This document shows positions 1 to 7,637 of a stretch of DNA of 49,024 bases, in pieces. A program made the position numbers and the translations under genes. Positions within the stretch are counted from its first letter, which is position 1, and the number at the start of each line of letters is the position of its first letter. Source of the DNA: Ilumatobacteraceae bacterium (GTDB taxonomy: Bacteria > Actinomycetota > Acidimicrobiia > Acidimicrobiales > Ilumatobacteraceae); assembly GCA_023263695.1 (NCBI GenBank), contig JALQUZ010000007.1:1-49024 (forward strand). Reading direction: 5' to 3'. Under the pieces are notes generated by a model that was given only the letters and a program-made list of their open reading frames with translations, was not told the origin of the DNA and ran no database searches.

Positions 1-1077
1 TCCGACCGTCACGGTCGACGCCCTGTGCTGGCGTTTTCAATTTTTGGCACGTCAGTGGGTTATGTGTTGTTTGCAATTGGAATTAGCACGGCAAACCTTC
101 CATTGCTATTCGCGGCACGCGCACTCGATGGGCTTACCGGAGGAAACCTGGCTGTTGCGCAGGCCGCAATTGGCGACATCAGCACTCACGAAAACCGTGC
201 GAAGAACTTCGGATTCATGGGAGCTGCTTTTGGATTGGGATTCATCATCGGGCCCTATCTGGGCGGAAAGCTCAGTTCACCAAGCGTCAGTTTTTATGGC
301 TTGTTCAATACGCCACATTGGTTTGGCGCAACTACTCCATTTTGGTTTGCAGCGATCATCGCGTTGATGAACTGCACAGCAGTAATCACCACATTCCCAG
401 AAACGATTAAAGAAAAATTCCATGGTGGAAAAATTAGAGTTGGACAAGCTGTCAACAACGTAGTGAACGGATTCAAATCAGATCGCTTGCGCGTGGTTTT
501 AATTTCAAGTTTCTTGTTCAGTGCTGGGTTTACCTTCTTTACCACGTTCTTTGGTGTGTACTTGCGCAACAAATTCGGTTTCAGCTCGTCAAAAATTGGT
601 GACTACTTTGCGATAGTCGGACTGTGCATCGCGCTGTCACAGGGGCTTGTTGTTGGTCGAGTAGCGAAGAAACTTGTTGACTACAAGGTGCTGCGGTTCT
701 CCATGTTCGGTACCGGTGCCATGATGCTTATTTACTTCCTCACTCCAACAACGAGTTCGATGTATTTATACATGGTCATTCCGTTCTTCTCCATTTTTAA
801 TGGCTTGTGCATGGCAAATACTTCGAGCCTGATTAGTCGTTCTGCAGAAATGGGAAGACAAGGTGAAGCCATGGGAATTTACGCCAGCGTGTCGAGCCTG
901 TCTCAAGTTCCAGCAGCGGTGTTGGTCGGATACATCACATCGTCAATCACATCGAGTCAGCCGCTGATTGTTGCTTCTGTATGCATCGGTCTAGCAGGAC
1001 TCTCGTTCTTGGTGTTGTTCAGACCGAAGTATGTATCGGGTGTAGTAGGTGCCGCTGACGGAATGCCGGTGCACTAA
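1..1077 (+). CDS. MFS drug/metabolite exporter, 5' end cut off by window edge
   Basis: A polytopic inner-membrane transporter of the major facilitator superfamily, probably a proton-coupled exporter of the TetA/multidrug (DHA1) type; the substrate cannot be told. The open frame continues to base 1: bases 1-27 read SDRHGRRPV, the conserved cytoplasmic loop 2-3 signature (motif A), so the GTG at 25 is internal and the first two membrane helices lie outside the window. About ten further hydrophobic segments follow, with a basic central loop near 420-500 that separates the two six-helix halves. The stop TAA overlaps the next start (TAATG at 1075-1079), indicating translational coupling. Family assignment is firm; substrate is unknown. 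Confidence 0.85.
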   Translation, partial: SDRHGRRPVLAFSIFGTSVGYVLFAIGISTANLPLLFAARALDGLTGGNLAVAQAAIGDISTHENRAKNFGFMGAAFGLGFIIGPYLGGKLSSPSVSFYGLFNTPHWFGATTPFWFAAIIALMNCTAVITTFPETIKEKFHGGKIRVGQAVNNVVNGFKSDRLRVVLISSFLFSAGFTFFTTFFGVYLRNKFGFSSSKIGDYFAIVGLCIALSQGLVVGRVAKKLVDYKVLRFSMFGTGAMMLIYFLTPTTSSMYLYMVIPFFSIFNGLCMANTSSLISRSAEMGRQGEAMGIYASVSSLSQVPAAVLVGYITSSITSSQPLIVASVCIGLAGLSFLVLFRPKYVSGVVGAADGMPVH

Positions 1078-1499
1078 TGCCAAGCAATTTTGCACTCAAG
1101 TCAATGAATGGAATTCATCGCCTTATTCTTGGCGTTACTCGTGGTAAAGCAGGTTGGACTGCAGGCAATATGCCCGTACTCGAACTGACCACGATCGGTC
1201 GCAAGAGTGGCAAACCACGTAGTTGCATGCTGACTTCGCCAATACAGGAAGGCGATTCAATTGTGATTGTTGCTTCACGTGGTGGAGACGATTTTCATCC
1301 AGCGTGGTATTTGAACTTGGTTGACAATCCAGAAGTGCAGGTGCGTTACAAAGGCGGACCTAGCAAAATGATGACGGCTCGCACAGCTACAGCAGAAGAA
1401 CGTGCTCGCATGTGGCCGATTGTGGAGAAACAGTACAAGGGGTATGCCGGGTATCAGCAGCGCACTGACCGCGAAATCCCGCTTGTCATCCTCAACTAA
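1077..1499 (+). CDS. Ddn-like deazaflavin (F420)-dependent nitroreductase family protein
   Basis: A 140-residue split beta-barrel protein of the DUF385/Ddn family, whose characterised members use the deazaflavin F420H2 to reduce quinones or nitro compounds. The family pattern is visible: LTTIGRKSGKPR near residues 37-48, the GGDDFHPAWYLNLVDNPEV block at about 70-88, and a C-terminal Tyr-rich stretch ending in PLVIL. Length is normal for the family. The ATG overlaps the stop of the upstream MFS gene by one base, so the pair is probably translated together. The physiological substrate is unknown, and F420 rather than FMN use is inferred from family membership. Confidence 0.85.
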   Translation: MPSNFALKSMNGIHRLILGVTRGKAGWTAGNMPVLELTTIGRKSGKPRSCMLTSPIQEGDSIVIVASRGGDDFHPAWYLNLVDNPEVQVRYKGGPSKMMTARTATAEERARMWPIVEKQYKGYAGYQQRTDREIPLVILN

Positions 1500-1520
1500 G
1501 ACCCAGTTATTCGCGAGGGG

Positions 1521-1532
1521 TAGCGTGGGGGT
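1521..1532 (+). promoter_or_regulatory. Leaderless -10 element for acyl-CoA dehydrogenase gene
   Basis: TAGCGT at 1521-1526 followed by exactly 6 nt and then ATG at 1533. The G-rich stretch 1527-1531 is too close to the ATG to be a normal ribosome site, so a transcript starting at or next to the A of the ATG is the simplest reading. No clear -35 is visible. Confidence 0.5.
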
Positions 1533-2855
1533 ATGCCAGCACCCGGAATGTATTCAGGAGTTACCACTGACGATGCAATGAACTTGGCCATGTCGGCCAA
1601 AGCGGTTCCTTTGTATAACGCGGTAAAAGAATTTATTGCTAACGAAGTGGAGCCAGTAACCGAGAAGTATTTCGAACTTGGTGAAGGTCGGCCAGATCGC
1701 TGGCAGTACGGCGAAGGCCAGCTTGAGTTGCTGGACGAGCTAAAGCGCAAAGCGCGAGCAAAAGGATTGTGGAACTTTTTCTTGCCAAACTCCGAAACAG
1801 GAGAAGGTCTTTCAAACCTTGACTACGCATACATTGCTGTCGAACTTGGCAAAAACCCAATTGCATCCGAATCAATGAACTGCAGTGCACCAGACACAGG
1901 AAACATGGAAGTGTTGGAGCGTGTTGGAACGCCAGAACAAAAAGAGAAATGGCTGAAGCCATTACTAGCTGGTGAAATTCGCTCGGCATATGCAATGACC
2001 GAGCCGGACGTTGCATCGTCTGACGCAAAGAACTTGGAATGCCGCGCTGAACTTGACGGTGATGAGTGGTTGATAAACGGCGAGAAGTACTACATCTCTG
2101 GTGCTGGCGACCCACGTTGCAAAATCATGATTTGCATGCTGCTCACCAGCCCTGATGCGCCGCCGCACAAGCGCCATTCACAGATTTTGGTACCGATGGA
2201 CACTCCTGGTGTTCAAATTCTTGGCCCAATGGAAGTATTCGGCGAAGACGATGCTCCACATGGTCATATGCACTTGCGTTTTACCGATGTTCGTGTTCCG
2301 GCATCAAACATGTTGCTAGGAGAAGGTCGTGGATTCGAAATTTCTCAAGTTCGTTTAGGACCAGGGCGCATTCACCACTGCATGCGTTCAATTGGTGCAG
2401 GTGAACGAGCACTTGAATTAATGATTCGCCGTGGTCTGTCACGCGAAGCATTCGGTAAGCCAATTGCACGTTTGGGTAAAAACACCGAAACGATTGCCAA
2501 AGCACGCATTGAAATTGAAGCAATGCGCCTAATGGTGTTGCGCGCTGCAAAGGCTATGGACACCATGGGCAACGCAGAAGCCCGCGTGTGGGTGAGTGCC
2601 GTGAAGGCCATGGTTCCTGAACGCGTGTGCAAGATCATTGACGAAGCCATTCAGGTGTTTGGTGCCACGGGTATTTCGCAGTGGACTCCACTAGCTCGTT
2701 TGTATGCAGGTCAGCGCACCTTGCGTTTGGCTGACGGACCAGATGAAGTGCATTGGCATGTTGTGGGTCGTGCCGAAATTAACCGTTACGAAGACGACAA
2801 ATCTCCAGTAACGACGTACGAGCGAATGGGTGGAATGTTCTCAGGCCCGGCCTGA
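1533..2855 (+). CDS. Acyl-CoA dehydrogenase (ACAD10/11-like)
   Basis: A cytoplasmic FAD enzyme that introduces the alpha-beta double bond into acyl-CoA. All three acyl-CoA dehydrogenase domains are present in 440 residues: N-terminal helices, a central beta domain with YAMTEPDVASSDA (about 150-162) contacting flavin and substrate, and a C-terminal helical domain with QVFGATGIS near 370. RLADGPDEVHWHVVGR near 400-415 carries the acidic residue expected to act as catalytic base, and the wording is typical of the ACAD10/11-type branch rather than short-chain enzymes. Chain-length preference is unknown. The start follows a TANNNT-N6-ATG arrangement. The gene ends directly against the convergent MFS gene with no spacer. 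Confidence 0.9.
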   Translation: MPAPGMYSGVTTDDAMNLAMSAKAVPLYNAVKEFIANEVEPVTEKYFELGEGRPDRWQYGEGQLELLDELKRKARAKGLWNFFLPNSETGEGLSNLDYAYIAVELGKNPIASESMNCSAPDTGNMEVLERVGTPEQKEKWLKPLLAGEIRSAYAMTEPDVASSDAKNLECRAELDGDEWLINGEKYYISGAGDPRCKIMICMLLTSPDAPPHKRHSQILVPMDTPGVQILGPMEVFGEDDAPHGHMHLRFTDVRVPASNMLLGEGRGFEISQVRLGPGRIHHCMRSIGAGERALELMIRRGLSREAFGKPIARLGKNTETIAKARIEIEAMRLMVLRAAKAMDTMGNAEARVWVSAVKAMVPERVCKIIDEAIQVFGATGISQWTPLARLYAGQRTLRLADGPDEVHWHVVGRAEINRYEDDKSPVTTYERMGGMFSGPA

Positions 2856-4025
2856 TTAGGCAGCAACTAGGACTGGCTTTTGTAGCCATTTCTTGCCAAC
2901 GAGGAAGCAACCGAGTGCAACGAGTATTGCCATTGCAATTCCCGTTGCGGTGAACGCAAACTTTTGCCCGAAATGCTCGTACATGGTTCCAGCGAACATG
3001 GCCGCAACGCCACCGGTGAGAGTTTGCATTCCACCGAGTAATCCAGATGCACCGGCTTGACGTTCGGGTGGAGTGGCTTGTGCAACGGCAACGCCAATTC
3101 CGGTAACCGTGAGCGAATCGACCATGGATTGGGTGAGCCCAACACCAAGCATGAAATACGGCATGGTCATGAAGCCATAGGAAGTCATATACAACGAACC
3201 AAGCGCTAAACCGAAAGCACTTACTCGGAGTGGCCCATGCTTCTGAGCAATTCTGCCGCCGAGTGCGCCAAAGAAAATCCATGGCAATCCGAATAGTGCA
3301 ACGCCTGCGTTGCCGACCCAGTGTGGCGCCTTCAAGTCGTCCATGATGATGACCCACAGCGAGTCGTACACGCCGATCATGACGAACAGAGCAAGTCCAA
3401 CGAGGATGGAGCCAAGCACTGCACGATTTTTTAACAGGTCGATTGCGAATCGCTCGTCGGTGCGATCTTCAATCGCAGTCTCGGTGATGCTGAGTCTGGC
3501 AATGATGACGCCGGTGATGGCGATGAGTACGGCGATAAGTATGAATGGGGCAGCAAGGTTGATGGAGTCAACCGTGAGTGCGGCGATCACCGGACCAATA
3601 GCGAAACCACCAACTTCAATAGAGACACCTCGACCAAGATTGCCACCCATGTTTTCTGGATCGCTCACAATGACAATTCGCTTTATCGCTGGAATGGCAA
3701 TTCCCGCACCGACACCCATGATGAAACGTCCCAGCAAAAATGCAGGAAGTGATGTTCCGAAAGCCATCAGCAATGCGCCGATTGCGTTTGCTGCCATGCC
3801 AACAGTCATCAACTTCCGAGCGTGGCCTCTGTCGGCGTACGGAGCAATGGTGAGTTGGGCAACAAAAGAGGTGAAAAAGCCCACCGCAATAATCATGCTG
3901 AGGCCAGTTTCTTGAATGCCATACGCGGTGCGCCAGTCATCGAGCATGGTGAACATGACGCCATACCCAGCAGCCAACACGCCCATAGCTATCTGAAGCG
4001 TGAGGATTAATCGCTTCGTATGCAC
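2856..4025 (-). CDS. MFS transporter
   Basis: A 389-residue twelve-helix major facilitator protein. After the first helix comes a motif A-like loop (PYADRGHARKLM, about residues 62-73), then helices with GRFIMGVGAGIAIPAIKR, typical of the motif C region of drug/proton antiporters. Gly- and Ala-rich helices continue to the C-terminus. Start is GTG at 4023-4025, preceded on the minus strand by TAATGT and a 6-nt gap, suggesting a leaderless message. It is transcribed divergently from the oxygenase gene and ends flush with the acyl-CoA dehydrogenase stop. The substrate cannot be inferred. Confidence 0.85.
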   Translation of the reverse strand: MHTKRLILTLQIAMGVLAAGYGVMFTMLDDWRTAYGIQETGLSMIIAVGFFTSFVAQLTIAPYADRGHARKLMTVGMAANAIGALLMAFGTSLPAFLLGRFIMGVGAGIAIPAIKRIVIVSDPENMGGNLGRGVSIEVGGFAIGPVIAALTVDSINLAAPFILIAVLIAITGVIIARLSITETAIEDRTDERFAIDLLKNRAVLGSILVGLALFVMIGVYDSLWVIIMDDLKAPHWVGNAGVALFGLPWIFFGALGGRIAQKHGPLRVSAFGLALGSLYMTSYGFMTMPYFMLGVGLTQSMVDSLTVTGIGVAVAQATPPERQAGASGLLGGMQTLTGGVAAMFAGTMYEHFGQKFAFTATGIAMAILVALGCFLVGKKWLQKPVLVAA

Positions 4026-4037
4026 TGTGCCACATTA
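4026..4037 (-). promoter_or_regulatory. Leaderless -10 element for MFS transporter gene
   Basis: On the minus strand TAATGT (4037-4032) is followed by 6 nt and the GTG start at 4025. No Shine-Dalgarno sequence fits this start. Confidence 0.5.
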
Positions 4038-4082
4038 CTGATTTGCGGCATGGCATGAGTGGCGGTCGCATCTGATCAGCCG

Positions 4083-4095
4083 TAGTGTGGAAGGT
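4083..4095 (+). promoter_or_regulatory. Leaderless -10 element for 2OG-Fe(II) oxygenase gene
   Basis: TAGTGT at 4083-4088, then GGAAGGT, then ATG at 4096. The GGAAGG is only one base from the ATG and cannot act as a normal ribosome site, whereas the TANNNT-N7-ATG spacing matches other starts in this window. Confidence 0.5.
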
Positions 4096-4947
4096 ATGGA
4101 CGTCGCTGTAGTCGACTACTTATCGCCAGATGCACCCAAGCAATTCACCAAATCGCTTCGTGAAACAGGCTTTGCTGTACTGATTAATCACCCCATTCCA
4201 TACGACATAGTTGTGCGCTTGCAGAATGAGTGGCACGATTTTTTCCGTTCTGAGCGCAAGTGGAATTATTTGCCAAGCGAAACAGAACAAGATGGTTACC
4301 GACCTCTTGAAGAAGCAGAGACTGCTGTTGGCGCAGAGGTGAAAGATATTAAGGAGTATTACCACTGGTATCCGTGGGGTCGTCAGCCAGAACACGAGTC
4401 GGCAAGCGCTGCCGCGGTATATGAAGCAGGTTGGTCGCTTGCCGCAGAGTTACTTACATGGGTCGAAGCAAATACACCAGAAGAAATTTCGAAGAATTTT
4501 TCGATGCCACTTTCTCAAATGATTGAAGGCACGCGCCGCACATTGCTACGAATATTGCATTACCCACCATTGCGCGGCGATGAGCCAGCAGATGCGGTTC
4601 GTGCTGCTGCTCATGAAGACATCAACATGATCACGGTATTACCGGCTTCAAATGAGCCAGGGTTACAGGTGCGCGACCTAGAGGGCAAGTGGCACGATGT
4701 TCCTTGTGACCCGGGCAGCGTGGCAATTAATGCAGGTGACATGTTGGACTACGTAACAAATGGGTATTACCCAAGCACGACACACCGAGTGAATAATCCT
4801 GTTGGTGAAGCAGCCAAGCGTGCGCGAATTTCAACCCCGCTGTTTTTGCACCCAGCCGATGATGTGCTGATTGCCGAAAACAAAACGGCCTTCGAGTTTT
4901 TACGCGATCGTATTAAGCAGATTTCTGGCGTTGAGTTAACGAAGTAA
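4096..4947 (+). CDS. Isopenicillin-N-synthase-like 2-oxoglutarate/Fe(II) oxygenase
   Basis: A soluble non-haem iron oxygenase of the IPNS/2OG-Fe(II) family, 283 residues from the ATG at 4096. The facial triad is visible as H173-x-D175 (AHEDINM) and H230 (TTHRV), and R244-x-S246 (RIS) fits the pair that binds the 2-oxoglutarate carboxylate. The N-terminal DIOX_N-type region (SLRETGFAVLINHPI) is present. Such proteins hydroxylate, desaturate or cyclise small molecules; the substrate here is unknown. An in-frame GTG at 4087 exists but falls inside the proposed -10 element, so I prefer 4096. The 3' end overlaps the convergent doxX gene by 35 nt. Confidence 0.85.
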   Translation: MDVAVVDYLSPDAPKQFTKSLRETGFAVLINHPIPYDIVVRLQNEWHDFFRSERKWNYLPSETEQDGYRPLEEAETAVGAEVKDIKEYYHWYPWGRQPEHESASAAAVYEAGWSLAAELLTWVEANTPEEISKNFSMPLSQMIEGTRRTLLRILHYPPLRGDEPADAVRAAAHEDINMITVLPASNEPGLQVRDLEGKWHDVPCDPGSVAINAGDMLDYVTNGYYPSTTHRVNNPVGEAAKRARISTPLFLHPADDVLIAENKTAFEFLRDRIKQISGVELTK

Positions 4948-5326
4948 CTGCACTATTTTTCGCCACCTGCATAGCTGTCCATAAAAAGAGCAATTGGAAT
5001 GGGAGTCGTACCCACGACACCACTTGTTCTGCGGTAGAGCGGTCGCGCCAGTCCCACACCATGTACAGGTTTGCGGGGTACACGGCGATAAATAATGCGA
5101 AAGCTGCCCATCCTCCGAGACGGCGATATTTGGGAAGCAAGACAGCAATGCCGATGACGATTTCGGCAAGTCCACTGATGTATGTCCAGAAGCGCTCACT
5201 TGGCGGCAACCATGGGGGAACAATGGCGTCGAAAAAGTCGGGGTTTGCAAAGTGGGTGATACCGGCTAGCAGTACAAATATGCCGAGTGGAATCCAGAGT
5301 TTTTCTTTCAGTGATGAGCGTGTCAT
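4913..5326 (-). CDS. DoxX family membrane protein
   Basis: A 137-residue protein with four hydrophobic helices, resembling DoxX/DUF417-type small integral membrane proteins. Helix 1 is LWIPLGIFVLLAGITHF, helix 2 starts near YISGLAEIVIGIAVLL, and helices 3 and 4 follow after the basic loop KYRRLGG. The chosen ATG at 5326 has GAAGG 7 nt upstream, a good ribosome site; a longer frame opening at 5404 would add a poorly hydrophobic 26-residue leader. DoxX-like proteins are linked to thiosulfate:quinone oxidation or redox stress in some organisms, but nothing here points to a specific role. It overlaps the oxygenase gene at its 3' end. Confidence 0.75.
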   Translation of the reverse strand: MTRSSLKEKLWIPLGIFVLLAGITHFANPDFFDAIVPPWLPPSERFWTYISGLAEIVIGIAVLLPKYRRLGGWAAFALFIAVYPANLYMVWDWRDRSTAEQVVSWVRLPFQLLFLWTAMQVAKNSAVTSLTQRQKSA

Positions 5327-5421
5327 GGAGATACCTTCGCATATGAATACATTGCGCGTGAGGTATTCCACGCCTACGCAGAAGATTCTGGGACAATGGA
5401 TCAACGCAATGAGGAGGCGCT

Positions 5422-5958
5422 GTGACCGACAGTATTGATGTCAAAACCAACTGGCTTGACCCGCAAACTCTGAATGATGTGCGCGGCCAGGTGCCCCTTG
5501 TCTATGTCGACGCTGTGCCGGTGCGGGTGAATGACATGGGAGAGGTAACTCATGTGGGCATGTTGTTGCGTCAGGCGCCAGACGGGTCGATCAGCCGCAC
5601 TGTGGTTTCAGGTCGGGTGTTATTGGGCGAACGTATCCGTGAAGCGATTTTGCGACACCTAGAAAAAGACTTAGGTCCACTTGCACTGCCACGAGTGCCA
5701 CTTGAGCCAGCCCCATTTACAGTCGTTGAATACTTTCCCGACCCAAGCATCAGTGGATTTCATGATCCGCGGCATCATGCCGTGAGTTTGGCCTACGTAG
5801 TTCCCGTCTCTGGTGATTGCCAACCAACGCAACAAGCTTTAGACCTTGGATGGTTTACACCCGCCCAGGCAACTTCGGAACAAATGGTGAAAGAAATGAC
5901 CAGCGGTCACGATCGCTTGGTGCGACTGGCTCTGGCCTCAGTCGGCCAACTTCCATAA
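5422..5958 (+). CDS. DUF4916 Nudix-like hydrolase with altered Nudix box
   Basis: A 178-residue cytoplasmic protein resembling the actinobacterial DUF4916 branch of the Nudix fold. The segment corresponding to the Nudix box (about residues 64-86, GRVLLGERIREAILRHLEKDLG) keeps the leading Gly, a Glu at the right distance and the final Gly, but the metal-binding REXXEE core reads RHLEKD, so ordinary pyrophosphohydrolase chemistry is doubtful. Start GTG at 5422 is supported by GGAGG 4-5 nt upstream. It is divergent from doxX and converges on the small gene at 5976. Function unknown; Nudix-like assignment is moderately sure. Confidence 0.7.
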   Translation: MTDSIDVKTNWLDPQTLNDVRGQVPLVYVDAVPVRVNDMGEVTHVGMLLRQAPDGSISRTVVSGRVLLGERIREAILRHLEKDLGPLALPRVPLEPAPFTVVEYFPDPSISGFHDPRHHAVSLAYVVPVSGDCQPTQQALDLGWFTPAQATSEQMVKEMTSGHDRLVRLALASVGQLP

Positions 5959-5961
5959 CTC

Positions 5962-5988
5962 TAGAACCCTTATATTTATTGGGTTCTA
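5962..5988. terminator. Possible bidirectional terminator hairpin
   Basis: TAGAACCC (5962-5969) and GGGTTCTA (5981-5988) form a perfect 8-bp stem around an 11-nt AT-rich loop, between the stop of the Nudix-like gene (5958) and across the last codons of the convergent small gene (stop at 5976). There is no strong U tract, so the termination role is inferred from position. Confidence 0.4.
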
Positions 5989-6266
5989 CGGCGTTTCCTG
6001 ACCACTCTTAATCCACTATTTCGCTTGCTTGGTGCGGGCGAGTGAACGGTGAGATGGTCGTTTACTTCAACCGTGATGCCATCGTGATCGATATCAATTG
6101 GATCACTTGACGCTTCGATAACAACGGCAACTTCTTGTTTTGGTTTGCGCCCAAGCAATTTGTCAAACACCACCATTCCACCCGCGAGCATCGCGCCGAC
6201 AGTTCCGTAACGTTGCGCTGCTCGTCGAACGAGTGGGTCTTGCGAATCATCGTGTGTGTCATTCAT
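5976..6266 (-). CDS. Small hypothetical protein, 96 residues
   Basis: I do not recognise this protein. From the ATG at 6266 it reads 96 residues, with a possible short hydrophobic or amphipathic stretch (YGTVGAMLAGGMVVFDKLLG, about 21-40), an acidic middle and a strongly basic C-terminus (RVVRKRRRTQ). The start is chosen because GAGGG lies 8 nt upstream; the same frame can be read further upstream, but that part overlaps the divergent glycosylase gene and has no protein-like character. The basic tail could bind nucleic acid or anchor to membrane phosphates, which is speculation. Confidence 0.55.
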   Translation of the reverse strand: MNDTHDDSQDPLVRRAAQRYGTVGAMLAGGMVVFDKLLGRKPKQEVAVVIEASSDPIDIDHDGITVEVNDHLTVHSPAPSKRNSGLRVVRKRRRTQ

Positions 6267-6299
6267 GGGGTGATCCCTCAAACTACATGGTGGGGTGAA

Positions 6300-6311
6300 T
6301 AATCTTTCCTC
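6300..6311 (+). promoter_or_regulatory. Leaderless -10 element for glycosylase gene
   Basis: TAATCT at 6300-6305, 6-nt gap, ATG at 6312. An in-frame TAA (6300-6302) lies just upstream, so no longer N-terminus is possible and the ATG at 6312 is the first available start. Confidence 0.55.
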
Positions 6312-7229
6312 ATGCTTGAAGTCAACTCGGTTTATCGCACCGCAGTTGCTCTTCGCACCGCTCTCATCGGCAAGCAAACATTGGCTTTTGATGCCCTTGG
6401 TTGCGATGGAATTCGGCCTGTTCTTGGACACACCATTGAAGAAGTGCGCACGTTTGGCAAGAACATTGAAATGGTCTGGGATGACGGCGTGGTATTGCAT
6501 TCAACCTTTCGCATTTCTGGTTCGTGGCATTTGTATCGCCGTGGCGAGCAGTGGTCAAAACCACGTGAACGTGCGCAAGTAGTCATTGCAGTTTCAGATT
6601 GGATTGCCGTGTGCTTTGGTGCAGTCAGTTTGGAAACGTTCCGCGACTACGACCCACGTCGACACCCAATACTTGGCAAACTTGGACCCGATTTGTGTCA
6701 TCACGATGTTGATATTGAAGAGTGCGTAGATCGCATGATGCAATACGAAGATAAAGATGCAACAGTTTCAGAAGTACTGCTTGATCAACGCGTGGTATCG
6801 GGAGTAGGCAATGTGTTCCGTTGCGAAATCATGTGGGCATGCGAAGTGCATCCGTGGGCACGTATTGGCGAAATGAAGCGCGCAGAGTGCCGCGAGTTGT
6901 TGCTTCTGGCCCAAGAGTCACTACTTGCGCACATGCATTACGAATCTAAAGATTCAGTTTCATCCAATGAAATGGCCGTTTATGGGCGTCAGGGTAAGTC
7001 ATGTCAGCGATGCGGAGACCTCATTCGTGTTGCACATCATGGCGAAGCAAGCCGCGTGTTGTACTGGTGCCCGGGTTGCCAAACAGGTCATCAGCCATTG
7101 GTAAGCCCTAACTTCACTCCGCTTTCAATTGATCGCACACCTGCATTTGGTGACAGACATCCTGCATCGCAAATTTTGATGAATGAATTTGCCACCATGC
7201 GTGGTGACGGACAAGATTCGTTTAACTAA
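6312..7229 (+). CDS. Fpg/Nei family DNA glycosylase with Leu at the catalytic Pro position
   Basis: A base-excision repair enzyme of the formamidopyrimidine/endonuclease VIII family, 305 residues. Visible hallmarks are Glu3, Lys50 in the FGK element, the helix-two-turn-helix segment VSGVGNVFRCEIMW (162-175, Asn168) and a zinc finger with C231, C234, C253 and C256 plus Arg248 in the hairpin. The family nucleophile is Pro2, exposed after Met removal; here codon 2 is CTT (Leu), one transition from CCT (Pro). An in-frame stop just upstream rules out another start. It may be a monofunctional or DNA-binding variant, or a sequencing error. About 45 C-terminal residues after the finger look disordered. 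Confidence 0.85.
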   Translation: MLEVNSVYRTAVALRTALIGKQTLAFDALGCDGIRPVLGHTIEEVRTFGKNIEMVWDDGVVLHSTFRISGSWHLYRRGEQWSKPRERAQVVIAVSDWIAVCFGAVSLETFRDYDPRRHPILGKLGPDLCHHDVDIEECVDRMMQYEDKDATVSEVLLDQRVVSGVGNVFRCEIMWACEVHPWARIGEMKRAECRELLLLAQESLLAHMHYESKDSVSSNEMAVYGRQGKSCQRCGDLIRVAHHGEASRVLYWCPGCQTGHQPLVSPNFTPLSIDRTPAFGDRHPASQILMNEFATMRGDGQDSFN

Positions 7230-7637
7230 CTATTCGTTAGTTGTCGTTACGCGACCCATAATTCGGTCGACAGAAATAATGATGGCCACACGGTTATCGC
7301 GTTCTTTTGGTTGACGGTAACGCTGCGCATAACGAGCACATGCTTCGTTCACTTCCGCATTGTCGCTTTCGCGCGTTGCTAAACGCACGGTTCCCTCGAG
7401 TGTGAGCCAGCGACCACCGTCAACTTGCGATACCACTGCGCGCCCACCGCGTTGCGCATGTTTAGCTTTCTGCGATGGTGCAAATGTAATCACGCGTACT
7501 ACATGCTTGACTTCGTCGTAGGTGAACCCCACAGGCACCACATGGGGTGATCCATCTGGTCGCAGGGTAGTAAGTGTTGCCAAATGTCGTTCCCGAAGGA
7601 ACTCCAGCATCTCTGGCGTCAGATCTGCTGGGGTCAT
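7230..7637 (-). CDS. PPOX-class F420/FMN-dependent split-barrel oxidoreductase
   Basis: A 135-residue pyridoxamine-phosphate-oxidase-like split barrel, of the actinobacterial group commonly annotated as PPOX-class F420-dependent oxidoreductase. The N-terminal LATLTTLRPDGSPHVVPVGF motif (about 19-38) and RAVVSQVDGGRWLTLEGTVR (about 66-85) are characteristic of the barrel and its cofactor pocket. Its start overlaps the stop of the ABC permease gene by one base (TAATG on the minus strand), so it is the last gene of the ABC operon. Its stop abuts the convergent glycosylase stop with no spacer. Cofactor and substrate are inferred only from family. Confidence 0.8.
   Translation of the reverse strand: MTPADLTPEMLEFLRERHLATLTTLRPDGSPHVVPVGFTYDEVKHVVRVITFAPSQKAKHAQRGGRAVVSQVDGGRWLTLEGTVRLATRESDNAEVNEACARYAQRYRQPKERDNRVAIIISVDRIMGRVTTTNE

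Noticed and set aside
2779-3357. 192-residue minus-strand frame across the acyl-CoA dehydrogenase and MFS ends
   Set aside because: Shadow frame of the MFS gene with improbable Trp/Cys/Arg content; no start signals.
4087-4095. GTG at 4087 as the start of the 2OG-Fe(II) oxygenase
   Set aside because: It falls inside the proposed TAGTGT -10 element; the ATG at 4096 has the same promoter-to-start spacing as many other genes and loses only three non-conserved residues.
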